The position numbers were made by a program, and so were the translations under genes. This document shows, one piece after another, positions 24,143 to 31,957 of a stretch of DNA of 64,000 nucleotides. The notes beneath the pieces were generated by a model. That model made no database searches. It was not told the origin of the DNA and was given only the letters and a program-made list of their open reading frames with translations. Within the stretch, counting starts at the first letter, position 1. Every line of letters begins with the position of its first letter. The stretch is from Flavobacterium microcysteis (lineage in GTDB: Bacteria > Bacteroidota > Bacteroidia > Flavobacteriales > Flavobacteriaceae). The DNA is taken from assembly GCF_006385255.1 (NCBI RefSeq), contig NZ_VFJE01000051.1:1-64000 (forward strand), in the 5' to 3' direction.

Positions 24143-24661
24143 ATGGTTAGGCAGGCGGGATTTGGTGGTGGCTGTCATTGGTGTACGGAAGCGGTATTTT
24201 CCTCGCTCAAAGGCATACTATCGGTACAACAGGGATGGATTGCTTCTACAGGTACAGATACATCATTTTCAGAAGGAGTAATTGTCGGGTTTGATGACGA
24301 TGTTATTTCCTTTGCAACACTCATTGCCATCCACCTGCATACGCACAGTAGTACTTCGCAACATTCCATGAGAGGCAAATACCGTTCGGCAATCTATACA
24401 TTTGAAGATAAGGATGCGGAGTTGGCCAAAGAAGCTATTCAGTCTTTGCAACCAGAGTTTGACAAGCCTATTATTACGGAAGTCTTACCCTACAGTGAGT
24501 TTACCTCAAGCAGGGAGGAACTGTTGGATTATTATTTTAATGATCCTCAAAAGCCTTTTTGCGAACTTTATATCAATCCCAAACTAAAACTTATCATGGA
24601 ACGGTTTTCTAAAATTGCCGATACTGATAAGCTAAGGCATCTAAAACAATTAGATGCATAA
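24143..24661 (+). CDS. Divergent MsrA-like protein
   Basis: The protein has 172 residues. The MsrA signature is present but altered: FGGGCHWCTE replaces the usual GGCFWCTE, so the catalytic Cys is kept while the Phe has become His. Later KYRSAIYTF and the YCxLYI-like FCELYINP correspond to the family. The GYSGG motif is missing. It begins 2 bp after the fusion gene, in the same operon. Either it is an MsrA with altered specificity or a protein that has lost activity. Confidence 0.75.
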   Translation: MVRQAGFGGGCHWCTEAVFSSLKGILSVQQGWIASTGTDTSFSEGVIVGFDDDVISFATLIAIHLHTHSSTSQHSMRGKYRSAIYTFEDKDAELAKEAIQSLQPEFDKPIITEVLPYSEFTSSREELLDYYFNDPQKPFCELYINPKLKLIMERFSKIADTDKLRHLKQLDA

Positions 24662-24667
24662 TACATT

Positions 24668-25684
24668 ATGGAAACAACAAATAAAAAAGTAGCCTACTCG
24701 ATATTGGAACTTGCCATCGTATCAAACGGGGTGACACTAGAGCAGACATTTAAGAACAGCGTAGACCTTGCCCAAAAAACTGAAGAAATGGGCTACAAAC
24801 GCTTTTGGCTCGCAGAACATCATAATATGATTCATGTAGCAAGTGTAGCTACTTCAATCCTTATCGGACACATAGCAGGAAATACCAAAACCATAAGAGT
24901 AGGTTCCGGAGGCATTATGTTACCCAACCATTCACCGCTTATCGTGGCGGAGCAGTTTGGTACGCTGGGCAGGCTTTATCCTAACCGAATTGATTTAGGA
25001 TTAGGCAGGGCACCGGGTACAGACCAGATTACGGCACATGCCATTCGCAGTGATAGGATGCAGGCGGTGCACAATTTTCCCGGAGAAATTGAGCAGATAC
25101 AAAAGTATTTTTCAGACGAAAATGAGTGGTCACAGGTACGAGCTGTTGTAGCTGAAGGTGTAAATGTCCCTTTGTATATTTTAGGCTCAAGCCTGGACAG
25201 TGCGCATCTTGCTGCAAAAATGGGATTGCCTTACGCTTTTGCAAGCCATTTTGCTACCGGTTTCCTAAATGAAGCTTTGGATATTTACAGAAAGGAGTTT
25301 CAGCCTTCGGAGTGGCTTGACAAGCCTTATACTATTGCCGGAGTCAATGTCATAGCTGCCAATACCGATGATGAAGCCGAAAGAAATTTTACATCGCTTA
25401 TACGAATGTTTCTCGGTATTCTTACAGGAAAAAGAGAGCCATTGCAACCGCCAATGGAAATGACAGACGAGCTAATGATGATACAGCACAATCCTGCAGT
25501 ACGTGAGATGCTTAAATATTCATTTGTAGGACGAAAGGAAGCGGTTGCCAAGCAGTTGAATAAATTCCTTTTAGAAACCGGTGTCGATGAACTTATGGTG
25601 GTTTCCAATATGCATGCGCACAAGGATAGAGTAACATCGTATCAGATTTTGTCTGAAATTATTGATGAGAGGAACAACCTATAG
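24668..25684 (+). CDS. Luciferase-like flavin-dependent monooxygenase (LLM class)
   Basis: The protein has 338 residues with the bacterial-luciferase TIM-barrel fold: YKRFWLAEHHNM near 41, IRVGSGGIMLPNHSPL near 76, and RIDLGLGRAPGTD near 105. The usual substrate-binding insert and a C-terminal V-x-E-L-M-V-V-SN segment are present. It uses reduced flavin and oxygen, and the substrate is unknown. It is the last gene of the operon, 6 bp after the MsrA-like gene, and is followed by the terminator at 25753. Confidence 0.87.
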   Translation: METTNKKVAYSILELAIVSNGVTLEQTFKNSVDLAQKTEEMGYKRFWLAEHHNMIHVASVATSILIGHIAGNTKTIRVGSGGIMLPNHSPLIVAEQFGTLGRLYPNRIDLGLGRAPGTDQITAHAIRSDRMQAVHNFPGEIEQIQKYFSDENEWSQVRAVVAEGVNVPLYILGSSLDSAHLAAKMGLPYAFASHFATGFLNEALDIYRKEFQPSEWLDKPYTIAGVNVIAANTDDEAERNFTSLIRMFLGILTGKREPLQPPMEMTDELMMIQHNPAVREMLKYSFVGRKEAVAKQLNKFLLETGVDELMVVSNMHAHKDRVTSYQILSEIIDERNNL

Positions 25685-25752
25685 TTACAAAATACTTAAA
25701 GTTAATGAGGAATTCGAGAGTTGGAAAGATATAGATTCCAAATGAGGGGAAA

Positions 25753-25784
25753 TAAAAAAAAGAGGCTAAAAGCCTCTTTTTAAA
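25753..25784 (+). terminator. Terminator after the luciferase-like gene
   Basis: AAGAGGC and GCCTCTT pair around a short loop, followed by TTTT. It has the same stem type as the elements at 2504 and 20078. It lies immediately before the island boundary. Confidence 0.8.
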
Positions 25785-25792
25785 GTATTTTT

Positions 25793-25808
25793 TGACCTCG
25801 ACTGGATT
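25793..25808 (+). repeat. Left attachment-site copy of the tRNA-Arg island
   Basis: TGACCTCGACTGGATT equals the 3' end of tRNA-Arg at 29376-29391 base for base over 16 positions, and then the sequences diverge. This is the usual mark of integration into a tRNA gene. Confidence 0.75.
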
Positions 25809-26006
25809 ATAACTTATTGTGACTTACTTTTTTTAGCAACTCAAATTTTATAGAGGTAGATCTAGGGGTATAAATGTTGCATTACTAAGATTATTTATTA
25901 AATCTAAACTTGGTCCAGAAGTAAAACCTTTTCATTATTTTTTAAATTATGATTTTCCTTAATCAATGAAGTTAAAGCAATATATTTACGGTTTAATTGT
26001 CTAAAT

Positions 26007-26387
26007 ATGAAATATCTATACTCAATCATCTTACTAGCAAACTGTAATCTAGGAAACTCACAAGTTTTATCTAAGCTAACATACAGTAATTCATCAAGAA
26101 CATACATTGCTCCACCAACTAATGCAAGAGTACAAGTAATGCGAAATATAGAAGCACGTTATTTAGCAAATAAGAAACTTTGTCAAGATTTAGAAAATGA
26201 AATCAGAAAGAATTTAAAATCACTTCAATCTGAAGATAAGAATGTGAAATATAGAGAAGGGTTAAATTCAAATCTGAATATATTACTAGCAATGAAGGAA
26301 GAAGGCTTCTATGAAGACTATACTATGGTTCTTGATGATGTAGCAAACGAATTACGGAATGTAGAACTATTAAAAGAAGAAGAATAA
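26007..26387 (+). CDS. Secreted hypothetical protein of the two-gene module, copy 2
   Basis: The protein has 126 residues with a signal peptide (MKYLYSIILLANCNLGNSQ). The mature part is mainly helical and charged. The block Y-I-x-P-x4-RV-x(9)-RYLAN-x-K aligns with the protein at 4816-5304 in element A. It starts in the island spacer at 25809-26006, which is AT-rich and otherwise empty. The structured RNA found in front of the element A copy is not present here. The function is unknown. Confidence 0.6.
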   Translation: MKYLYSIILLANCNLGNSQVLSKLTYSNSSRTYIAPPTNARVQVMRNIEARYLANKKLCQDLENEIRKNLKSLQSEDKNVKYREGLNSNLNILLAMKEEGFYEDYTMVLDDVANELRNVELLKEEE

Positions 26388-26391
26388 TAAT

Positions 26392-26649
26392 ATGCAGGAA
26401 ACAAAAAGAGAAATTGATGCTGTTTACAATCAGTATAGAAACAATTATATTATAGAAGATGACGTTTTATTTAATATGATGTTGAGAAGCGAGAAGATAG
26501 ATTCAACAATATTAGAATTTGATGTTGTAATTCGTGGAGTAATTCAAGAGAACATAGGAAGATTATCTAATGATGAAATTGAAGAAGTTACCCAATATGC
26601 AAACAATGTCATGGATAATTTCAGGAGAATCTTAAAAAGAGAGAACTAA
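26392..26649 (+). CDS. Small cytosolic protein of the two-gene module, copy 2
   Basis: The protein has 85 residues, acidic and helical, without a signal peptide. It starts 4 bp after the secreted protein gene. The loose match to 4480-4809 (QY, then D-x-x-F, then S) and the identical gene order suggest the same two-gene module. Its role may be to chaperone, inhibit or receive the secreted partner; this is a guess from the layout. Confidence 0.55.
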   Translation: MQETKREIDAVYNQYRNNYIIEDDVLFNMMLRSEKIDSTILEFDVVIRGVIQENIGRLSNDEIEEVTQYANNVMDNFRRILKREN

Positions 26650-26720
26650 AATAAAGCGATTAAAGCATCCAATTAATTTACGCTTTAATCTCTATTTAAT
26701 AATCATACCTTGAAAAATTC

Positions 26721-28265
26721 TTATTTTGAATTGTGATGAAATTTTGTAATCTCTTTTTCTTTTGATTTTAGAAGCATATCAAACTTTTTCCAATGACCTT
26801 TGACTTGGTTTTTTATCTTTTTACTTTTAAAAATTCTTTCAGCTAAATTTGCATAAGATAGGAAATTACCCCAATCATATTCTCCAGTCTTTAAGAATTT
26901 ATTAGGGTTGTGTGGGTCAGGTTTAAATATTTTTTTCCTTTGAGAGCCTAAATGAGTAAATTTTTTATATAATCTGTTTTTAAATAAATGAGGGACATTA
27001 TTACTTCCATATTTTGCATAGAAACCACCTCTTCTGATTGACCTTTTCATTTTTCGATAAAATTTAGAAAGTCCAGAAGATTTTAGATAAACATCACTTC
27101 CATTAAATGAAAATCCGAGATATTCGAATTTTGTATTAGAAGTTAATACATCAGTAATTTGGTTTAGTTCTTTACAGCCATATACTCCATTGAATTCCTT
27201 AAAATAAAATATTTGTGTTTTGCTAGGCTGTATCAATAAATTTTCTTTTAAAATTTCATCTAAAAAATATTGATATATCTCGTCTTTATGATTTTCATCA
27301 ATTATAACTATCATATCATCGCTATATCGTCGATAAATACCTCCCAAATCAATTATCTTGGAATTTATTTTGGCATCAAACTGAAGTAAATAAATATTTG
27401 CCAAAGTAGCACTTATAGGAGAACCTTGAGGAATTCCTTTAGTTCTTTGTGTGCCTTTTCGAAAATTTTCTTTGTCGGAAAATTTATTATTCTTAACTAA
27501 TTTCTTTTTGCGTATTCTAGAATTAAAATCTTTAAGTTCACAAAATGCAACTGCATTTTTTTCTTTAAGAAGCCCCAGTTGACTTACTTTAATTTTAGAA
27601 ATACCAGTTTTAGTGTTAACAATTATTTCATCTTTAAACTCGTTATACAAATCATCTATTTCTACATATGAAAATTTAGTTAAATTTTTAAATACGGCAT
27701 AATGATCATCTGGAAGTTTTTGGGTTTGCAAAATCGAACACCATGCTTTTTTTAATTTCAGATGATTTAGATTGTCAAAAAATGAAGTAATGTCAAATGT
27801 TATTGCTACAAGATTTCTTCTTTTATTACTTTTAATATATGAAAAAACATCATTTGCAAAGTCTATATTGCATTTGTTTCGACTTTCCGATTTTTCGTTT
27901 AATCTTATACTGCGATAAGCTGTGACGCAATCAGCAATGCCAAAATAATCTAATTTTTTTTCATATAATTCACCAAGTAAACTGGAATAGTAACTATAGA
28001 TATTTGAATCTAAATGATTTGCGTAAAAGACTTCTCGTTCTTTATAGCTTTCAAATCGTTCCTTTGTTTTGGTTCCATCTTCAAGCTTTTTTTGTCTAAA
28101 TTTTCTAACAGAAAGTTTCCTGTGAATAAAAGGATAGAAGGAATGTTTTTTTACTAAATCAGGATTAGTAACATAATTTTCAACCCAAGCTTTATGCTTG
28201 AGTTTAAGAGGTAAACCTATATGAGGATATTTCTTGAGTCGAAACCAATCTTTGCTGTTTTCCAT
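26721..28265 (-). CDS. Reverse transcriptase, defence-associated (DRT2-like), 514 aa
   Basis: RT palm motifs are clear: TFDITSFFDN (Asp158, motif A), GIPQGSPISATLANIYL (277-293), YSDD at 314-317 (motif C), SKTQIFYF and KFEYLGFSF. The N-terminal block (RLKKYPHIGLPLKL, and NPDLVKKHSFYPFI near 34-47) resembles what I remember of DRT2-type antiviral reverse transcriptases. The C-terminal 130 residues are basic, thumb-like and without a known catalytic domain. Group II intron maturase, HNH and RNase H domains are absent. Upstream on the same strand is a structured RNA with a long closing stem (28278-28595), as known for DRT2 and related systems, where the RNA is the template. Its position in a tRNA island fits phage defence. 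The subtype is inferred by eye. Confidence 0.8.
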   Translation of the reverse strand: MENSKDWFRLKKYPHIGLPLKLKHKAWVENYVTNPDLVKKHSFYPFIHRKLSVRKFRQKKLEDGTKTKERFESYKEREVFYANHLDSNIYSYYSSLLGELYEKKLDYFGIADCVTAYRSIRLNEKSESRNKCNIDFANDVFSYIKSNKRRNLVAITFDITSFFDNLNHLKLKKAWCSILQTQKLPDDHYAVFKNLTKFSYVEIDDLYNEFKDEIIVNTKTGISKIKVSQLGLLKEKNAVAFCELKDFNSRIRKKKLVKNNKFSDKENFRKGTQRTKGIPQGSPISATLANIYLLQFDAKINSKIIDLGGIYRRYSDDMIVIIDENHKDEIYQYFLDEILKENLLIQPSKTQIFYFKEFNGVYGCKELNQITDVLTSNTKFEYLGFSFNGSDVYLKSSGLSKFYRKMKRSIRRGGFYAKYGSNNVPHLFKNRLYKKFTHLGSQRKKIFKPDPHNPNKFLKTGEYDWGNFLSYANLAERIFKSKKIKNQVKGHWKKFDMLLKSKEKEITKFHHNSK

Positions 28266-28277
28266 ATGGTAAAAAAA

Positions 28278-28595
28278 GCAATGGTAAACGGTAACGGGGG
28301 AGCATGCTTTACTTAATGGGATAACACATGCCTAGTCGATACTTCCTTACGGTTGAATCGCTCCCTCTTATGTCAGGTATAGAATTAGTATCTTTGTATC
28401 TTAACAACTTAATGAATGATATGTTAGAAACGGCATCCAAATTGATTGAAGGGTTCTTCTTAGGGAACGCCCTCGACAAATTAGCAGTAATTATATTTCA
28501 AATTATTTGCTTTATTTGTATCAGTTTTCCTCATTGTCCAATTACAACAAGCAGTAGTTTATAAAACGTGTTATCCAGCCCCGTTTACACATTGC
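28278..28595 (-). ncRNA. Structured RNA upstream of the reverse transcriptase
   Basis: On the minus strand, bases at 28581-28595 and 28278-28291 close the RNA with 14 pairs and one bulge (GCAATGTGTAAACGG with CCGTTTACCATTGC). Inside, GGATAACAC pairs with GTGTTATCC (28568-28576 with 28319-28327), and a GAGGG...CCCTTC hairpin lies at about 28448-28474. The RNA ends 12 bp before the RT start codon. It is about 318 nt and more GC-rich than the flanks, and small + strand ORFs there are shadows. By analogy to DRT systems it is the likely template for cDNA synthesis. Confidence 0.65.
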
Positions 28596-28733
28596 AATAT
28601 TTCAAAGAATTATATTTTTTTGAAGATTTAAATCTACAAAAAAAATGACTCCAAACAAATAGATTCCATTAATTTTAATCTTTTGGGATAAATTTTAAAT
28701 AAAAAATGTCAAGCAATATTTATTTCAAAATGT

Positions 28734-29261
28734 ATGAAAGATATTATAGGCTCAGTTGGGGATTCAGAAGATTCAAAAACATCTATACTTTTTGATTATT
28801 TCAAGGATTTATCAAATCAAAATTTTCTAAACAAAGAGCAGTTGTTGAAAATTCTGATGTGGAAATCACCCAGACCATTAAATCTTTATATGTTAAATTC
28901 TGAAGAAGAAATAAAAGAAATAACAACATTAGCTTTTTCTTTAACTAACGATAAGCTAAAAATACATACTTTAACAGCTCTTAAAGGTGTTAGTTATCCT
29001 GCAGCTTCTGCTATTTTGATGTTTTATAATCCAATTTTATACCCAGTACTTGATATTAGAGTTTGGCGTCAATTATATAATTCAAAATTATTAGATAGTA
29101 ATCCAAAAGGACAAAATTTTACACTGATTCAATGTGAAAATTATTATGAAGTCATAAGAAGTTTGGCATTGGATTTAAATTTAACTGCTAGACAAGTAGA
29201 AAAAAGAATATTTGATTATGATAAGAAAAATCAAGTCGGGACGCTTTATAAGACAAAATGA
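28734..29261 (+). CDS. HhH-GPD glycosylase-like protein, possible defence partner
   Basis: The protein has 175 residues. Residues 83-95 (LKGVSYPAASAIL) resemble the helix-hairpin-helix of DNA glycosylases (L-x-GVG-x-x-x-A). They are followed by Y-NPILYPVLDIRVWRQL with an Asp near 107, at the place of the catalytic Asp of that superfamily. The Lys that gives lyase activity is replaced by Pro. The N-terminal region contains a WKSPRP segment. It sits in the island beside the RT on the opposite strand, about 140 bp from the RNA. It may be a separate nuclease-like defence gene rather than part of the RT system. Confidence 0.5.
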   Translation: MKDIIGSVGDSEDSKTSILFDYFKDLSNQNFLNKEQLLKILMWKSPRPLNLYMLNSEEEIKEITTLAFSLTNDKLKIHTLTALKGVSYPAASAILMFYNPILYPVLDIRVWRQLYNSKLLDSNPKGQNFTLIQCENYYEVIRSLALDLNLTARQVEKRIFDYDKKNQVGTLYKTK

Positions 29262-29315
29262 GTATAAGTTTTGATTATTGATTTACATGACATAAGAATG
29301 AGGTAAGTAGAAATA

Positions 29316-29341
29316 AAAAAACCCAGTAAAACTGGGTTTTT
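29316..29341 (+). terminator. Terminator before tRNA-Arg
   Basis: AAACCCAGT and ACTGGGTTT form a 9-bp stem with a 3-nt loop and a T run. It follows the HhH-like gene at the right end of the island. Confidence 0.8.
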
Positions 29342-29375
29342 GTTATCTTCGAAAGCTATGCTTTATCAAAAGTTG

Positions 29376-29449
29376 TGACCTCGACTGGATTCAAACCAGT
29401 AACCTTCTGAGCCGTAATCAGATGCGCTATTCAGTTGCGCCACGAGGCC
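29376..29449 (-). tRNA. tRNA-Arg (anticodon ACG)
   Basis: The minus strand folds as a tRNA. The acceptor arm is GGCCTCG with CGAGGTC, the anticodon loop is TTACGGC between TCTGA and TCAGA, and the T-arm is ACTGG...CCAGT around TTTGAAT. The anticodon ACG reads Arg codons CGN. The 3' end on the low-coordinate side is the integration target of the island. No encoded CCA is visible. Confidence 0.95.
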
Positions 29450-29519
29450 TTAATGCGGGTGCAAATATAGGAAATTATGTTTATCTTGCAAATCAATTTT
29501 TAAATTAAATGTAAATAAA

Positions 29520-30032
29520 ATGTCAATAGAAAAGTACATCCGTGATATTCAGGACTTTCCAAAACCCGGAATTGTTTTTAAAGATATAACACCACTTTTA
29601 GCCAATCCGGAAGCCTCAAAAGTGTTTTTGGAACTGCTAATCAATGGTTTGCCTGATGTGAAAATCGATAAAGTGGTAGGAGTAGAGAGCAGGGGATTCT
29701 TTTTTGCAACACTTTTGGCGTATAAATTAGATGCAGGTTTTGTTCCGGTAAGAAAGCCAAAAAAACTTCCTTACACGACAATTTCTGCAACTTATGACCT
29801 GGAATACGGACAGGACACGTTAGAAATCCATACGGATGCCATACAAAAAGGAGATAAGGTACTGATACATGACGACGTACTGGCTACTGGCGGAACTGCA
29901 AAAGCAGTATGCGAATTGGTAGAAAAATTAGGAGGGGAGATTGTGCAATGTAATTTCCTGATGGAGCTTACATTCCTCAACGGACGAGAAAAAATCAAGC
30001 AATACGATATTTTTTCTCCTTTGAAATATTAA
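29520..30032 (+). CDS. apt: Adenine phosphoribosyltransferase
   Basis: The protein has 170 residues, the usual size. The PRPP-binding signature is VLIHDDVLATGGTA. The family's start is also present (YIRDIQDFPKPGIVFKDITPLL), as are VVGVESRGF and VPVRKPKKLP. It converts adenine and PRPP to AMP in purine salvage. It stands downstream of tRNA-Arg on the opposite strand. Its 3' end overlaps the tiny gene at 30029-30169 by 4 bp. Confidence 0.95.
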   Translation: MSIEKYIRDIQDFPKPGIVFKDITPLLANPEASKVFLELLINGLPDVKIDKVVGVESRGFFFATLLAYKLDAGFVPVRKPKKLPYTTISATYDLEYGQDTLEIHTDAIQKGDKVLIHDDVLATGGTAKAVCELVEKLGGEIVQCNFLMELTFLNGREKIKQYDIFSPLKY

Positions 30033-30169
30033 TCCAACGCATGAATGGTAACATAATATTTCCATGCCACTATCGCTTTTTGAAATTTTGTTGCCTTAGC
30101 CAAATCCAAACCTTGCTTGGTATAATTAGGCAATAGCCATTTATTTAGTTTTGCTAATATCTTAAACAT
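30029..30169 (-). CDS. Tiny conserved protein, 46 aa
   Basis: It encodes 46 residues starting MFKILAKLNKWLLPNYTKQG and ending VAWKYYVTIHALD. It is basic and Trp/Tyr-rich. I recall a near-identical family of 46-47-residue proteins in Flavobacteriia beside apt, often labelled SsrA-binding protein. Since real SmpB is about 150 residues, that label is likely wrong. It overlaps the convergent apt gene by 4 bp. Confidence 0.65.
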   Translation of the reverse strand: MFKILAKLNKWLLPNYTKQGLDLAKATKFQKAIVAWKYYVTIHALD

Positions 30170-30191
30170 TACTTTTTATCTTAAAGATACA

Positions 30192-30220
30192 AAAAAAGCT
30201 GTCTATTGACAGCTTTTTTT
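30192..30220. terminator. Bidirectional terminator
   Basis: AAAAAAGCTGTC and GACAGCTTTTTT form a 12-bp stem with a 4-nt loop. It ends the leftward M56 transcript (30234-31955) and blocks read-through from the other side. Confidence 0.85.
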
Positions 30221-30233
30221 ATTTGTATTTTGG

Positions 30234-31955
30234 TTATCTGTTTCTGGCATCTTTCTCCATTTGCTCTTCAAATTGTTTGGCATATAATTCCATTTGCTGC
30301 TCAAAAACTTCCATTTTTTTCTCAAACTCTTCCATTTGCTTTTCAACATCTTTTGTATAGGTGGCTTCAACTTGTGCGGCAAATTTTTCCATAGCTTCTT
30401 CAAATTTTGCTATTTCACCTTCTTTTGAGTTCATTTCCGCTTCGAATTTTTTGATCTGCTCGTCAAATTTTTTCCAGGCAGCGCTATTTTCATCATAAGG
30501 TGTAGTTGGAGGTGTTGGCGGAGCAGGCAATTGTGGAAATGTTGGCGCATTTGGTAATGTTGGTATATTTGGCATTACTGGAGGAGTAGGAGGTGTCGGC
30601 ATTACCGGCATTCCTGTTTTGTATGTCAAAGCTACCGGCGACGAATTATTTTTGTATTTTCCGTAAACGGTTGGTGTATTAAAACTTCCGTAAACAGCCG
30701 GCACATTTGAAACGACAACCTTGTCGTCTTCTCTGCTTAAAAGGAAAGGTTGAATTGGTTCCTTGCCTTTTAGGTAGGAATCACCAGAATTACCATTTTT
30801 ATCCTTGTAAGTTGTTTTGATAGCAACAATCTCTTTGTCAGAATTTCTTTTGACTTTGGAAAATTTCAAGTCAATTCCGTGATTGTTCTTAAAGATTTTT
30901 GATTGTGCAGTTAGATAGTCATCAGTAGAGTTTTTATCTACTCTAACTTCGTAATTGCTTCTTTGTTGAGCCTGAACTTGTTCGTCTTCTTTTTCCTGCG
31001 CAACGGTTTCTACCTGGAATTGAAGCATAAAGACAGTTAGCAAAGGCAATACGATTGCATACTTCCAGGAATTCCTCTTTTTGGATTGATCTGTGTTTAA
31101 CATAACGATTCGTTTTTTGATTAATGATTGAAAGAAATGATTAGTAATTGGAATGCATTGATGAGGTGCACTTACTTTTAATAATGTTTTTTGATAAATT
31201 ATACGATCTGGAACGGCTTTTAGTGCTATTGAATCGGCAATAAATTCTAAATTCTGTGCTATAGCTTTTTTGTGCAGCCAGGCAAAAGGATTAAACCAAA
31301 ATACAACACAGAATAGCTGGCTGATAATCATATCCACAGAATGCTTTTGCGAACTGTGTACTTTTTCATGTTCCAGTATATTTTCCAGTTCTTCTTTTCT
31401 AAAGCGTTTAGAGTTATAGACAATATAGCTGAAAAATGAAAAAGGGGATTGTATTTTATCGGTATCCAAAAATTTGAAACCTTCGTGAAGCTCTACCGTC
31501 TGGTTTCGGATGATTTTTTGCAAGGCTCTAAAATCCCTGATAAATTTCCCTAAAAAGAAAAGCATTCCTATAAGATATACTCCGATTATAACATACAGCC
31601 AATTGATTTTAAAAGCCGGTTCTTGAACCACAAGAGGTTCAGTGGTTATAACAGAATTTTCAGCTTCCGTAAACGAAGGAGAAACTAATTCTTCACCAGC
31701 ATTTGGAATTGCTTCAAAAGCAATCGGCGCTTTCGCTGTTTCAATTGGAGTATAGCGTGCTGTAACTGCTGGTTCAACCCAGACTGTTTTTACCAAAATC
31801 ACCTTTGGCAAAAACAATGAAGTCGCTATTCCGGCCAAAAGAAACCATCTGTTGGCGGTAAAGAAAGTTTCTTTCCTAAGCAGAAAATAATAGGCGAGGA
31901 AAAAAATGGCCAACAAGGCAGATGTTTTAGCAAAATAGAAGATGAAACTTTCCAT
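30234..31955 (-). CDS. M56-family (BlaR1/MecR1-like) membrane metalloprotease
   Basis: The protein has 573 residues. Transmembrane segments lie near 5-26, 37-52, 118-138 and 298-315. The zinc protease motif HEKVH is at 196-200 in the cytosolic domain, followed by a CVVFWFNPF membrane segment and ENLEFIAD-like NLEFIADSIA. The sensor domain is not a beta-lactam-binding domain. The region after 320 is instead a flavobacterial type ending in a Pro-rich linker (about 420-470) and a long Glu/Lys coiled coil (480-570). In the family, sensing triggers cleavage of the cognate BlaI repressor. The blaI gene is 2 bp upstream. The signal is unknown. Confidence 0.88.
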   Translation of the reverse strand: MESFIFYFAKTSALLAIFFLAYYFLLRKETFFTANRWFLLAGIATSLFLPKVILVKTVWVEPAVTARYTPIETAKAPIAFEAIPNAGEELVSPSFTEAENSVITTEPLVVQEPAFKINWLYVIIGVYLIGMLFFLGKFIRDFRALQKIIRNQTVELHEGFKFLDTDKIQSPFSFFSYIVYNSKRFRKEELENILEHEKVHSSQKHSVDMIISQLFCVVFWFNPFAWLHKKAIAQNLEFIADSIALKAVPDRIIYQKTLLKVSAPHQCIPITNHFFQSLIKKRIVMLNTDQSKKRNSWKYAIVLPLLTVFMLQFQVETVAQEKEDEQVQAQQRSNYEVRVDKNSTDDYLTAQSKIFKNNHGIDLKFSKVKRNSDKEIVAIKTTYKDKNGNSGDSYLKGKEPIQPFLLSREDDKVVVSNVPAVYGSFNTPTVYGKYKNNSSPVALTYKTGMPVMPTPPTPPVMPNIPTLPNAPTFPQLPAPPTPPTTPYDENSAAWKKFDEQIKKFEAEMNSKEGEIAKFEEAMEKFAAQVEATYTKDVEKQMEEFEKKMEVFEQQMELYAKQFEEQMEKDARNR

Positions 31956-31957
31956 AC

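Larger units (their letters stand above)
25793..29391 (+). mobile_element. tRNA-Arg-anchored genomic island with reverse transcriptase
   Basis: About 3.6 kb lie between direct copies of the tRNA-Arg 3' end (16 bp). The island is more AT-rich than its surroundings. It contains the secreted/cytosolic pair (26007-26649), the reverse transcriptase and its structured RNA (26721-28595) and a HhH-glycosylase-like gene (28734-29261). No integrase or recombinase is encoded, so it would need one supplied from elsewhere or has lost it. Confidence 0.65.

Noticed and set aside
25904..26107. A minus strand ORF at the start of the island
   Set aside because: It overlaps the signal-peptide protein at 26007 on the other strand and looks random.
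28328..28564. A 78-codon + strand ORF in front of the reverse transcriptase
   Set aside because: It lies inside the region that folds as the upstream RNA, has an unlikely composition and no promoter box. It is a shadow.
26721..28595. Group II intron or retron
   Set aside because: No maturase, HNH or intron 5'/3' domains, no domain V hairpin. The upstream RNA lacks the usual retron arrangement of msr/msd with a branching G that I could recognise. The closed-stem RNA plus single RT fits DRT-type better.
30234..31955. A beta-lactam sensor BlaR1
   Set aside because: The C-terminal part has no penicillin-binding motif. It ends in a Pro-rich linker and a coiled coil, so the signal need not be a beta-lactam.
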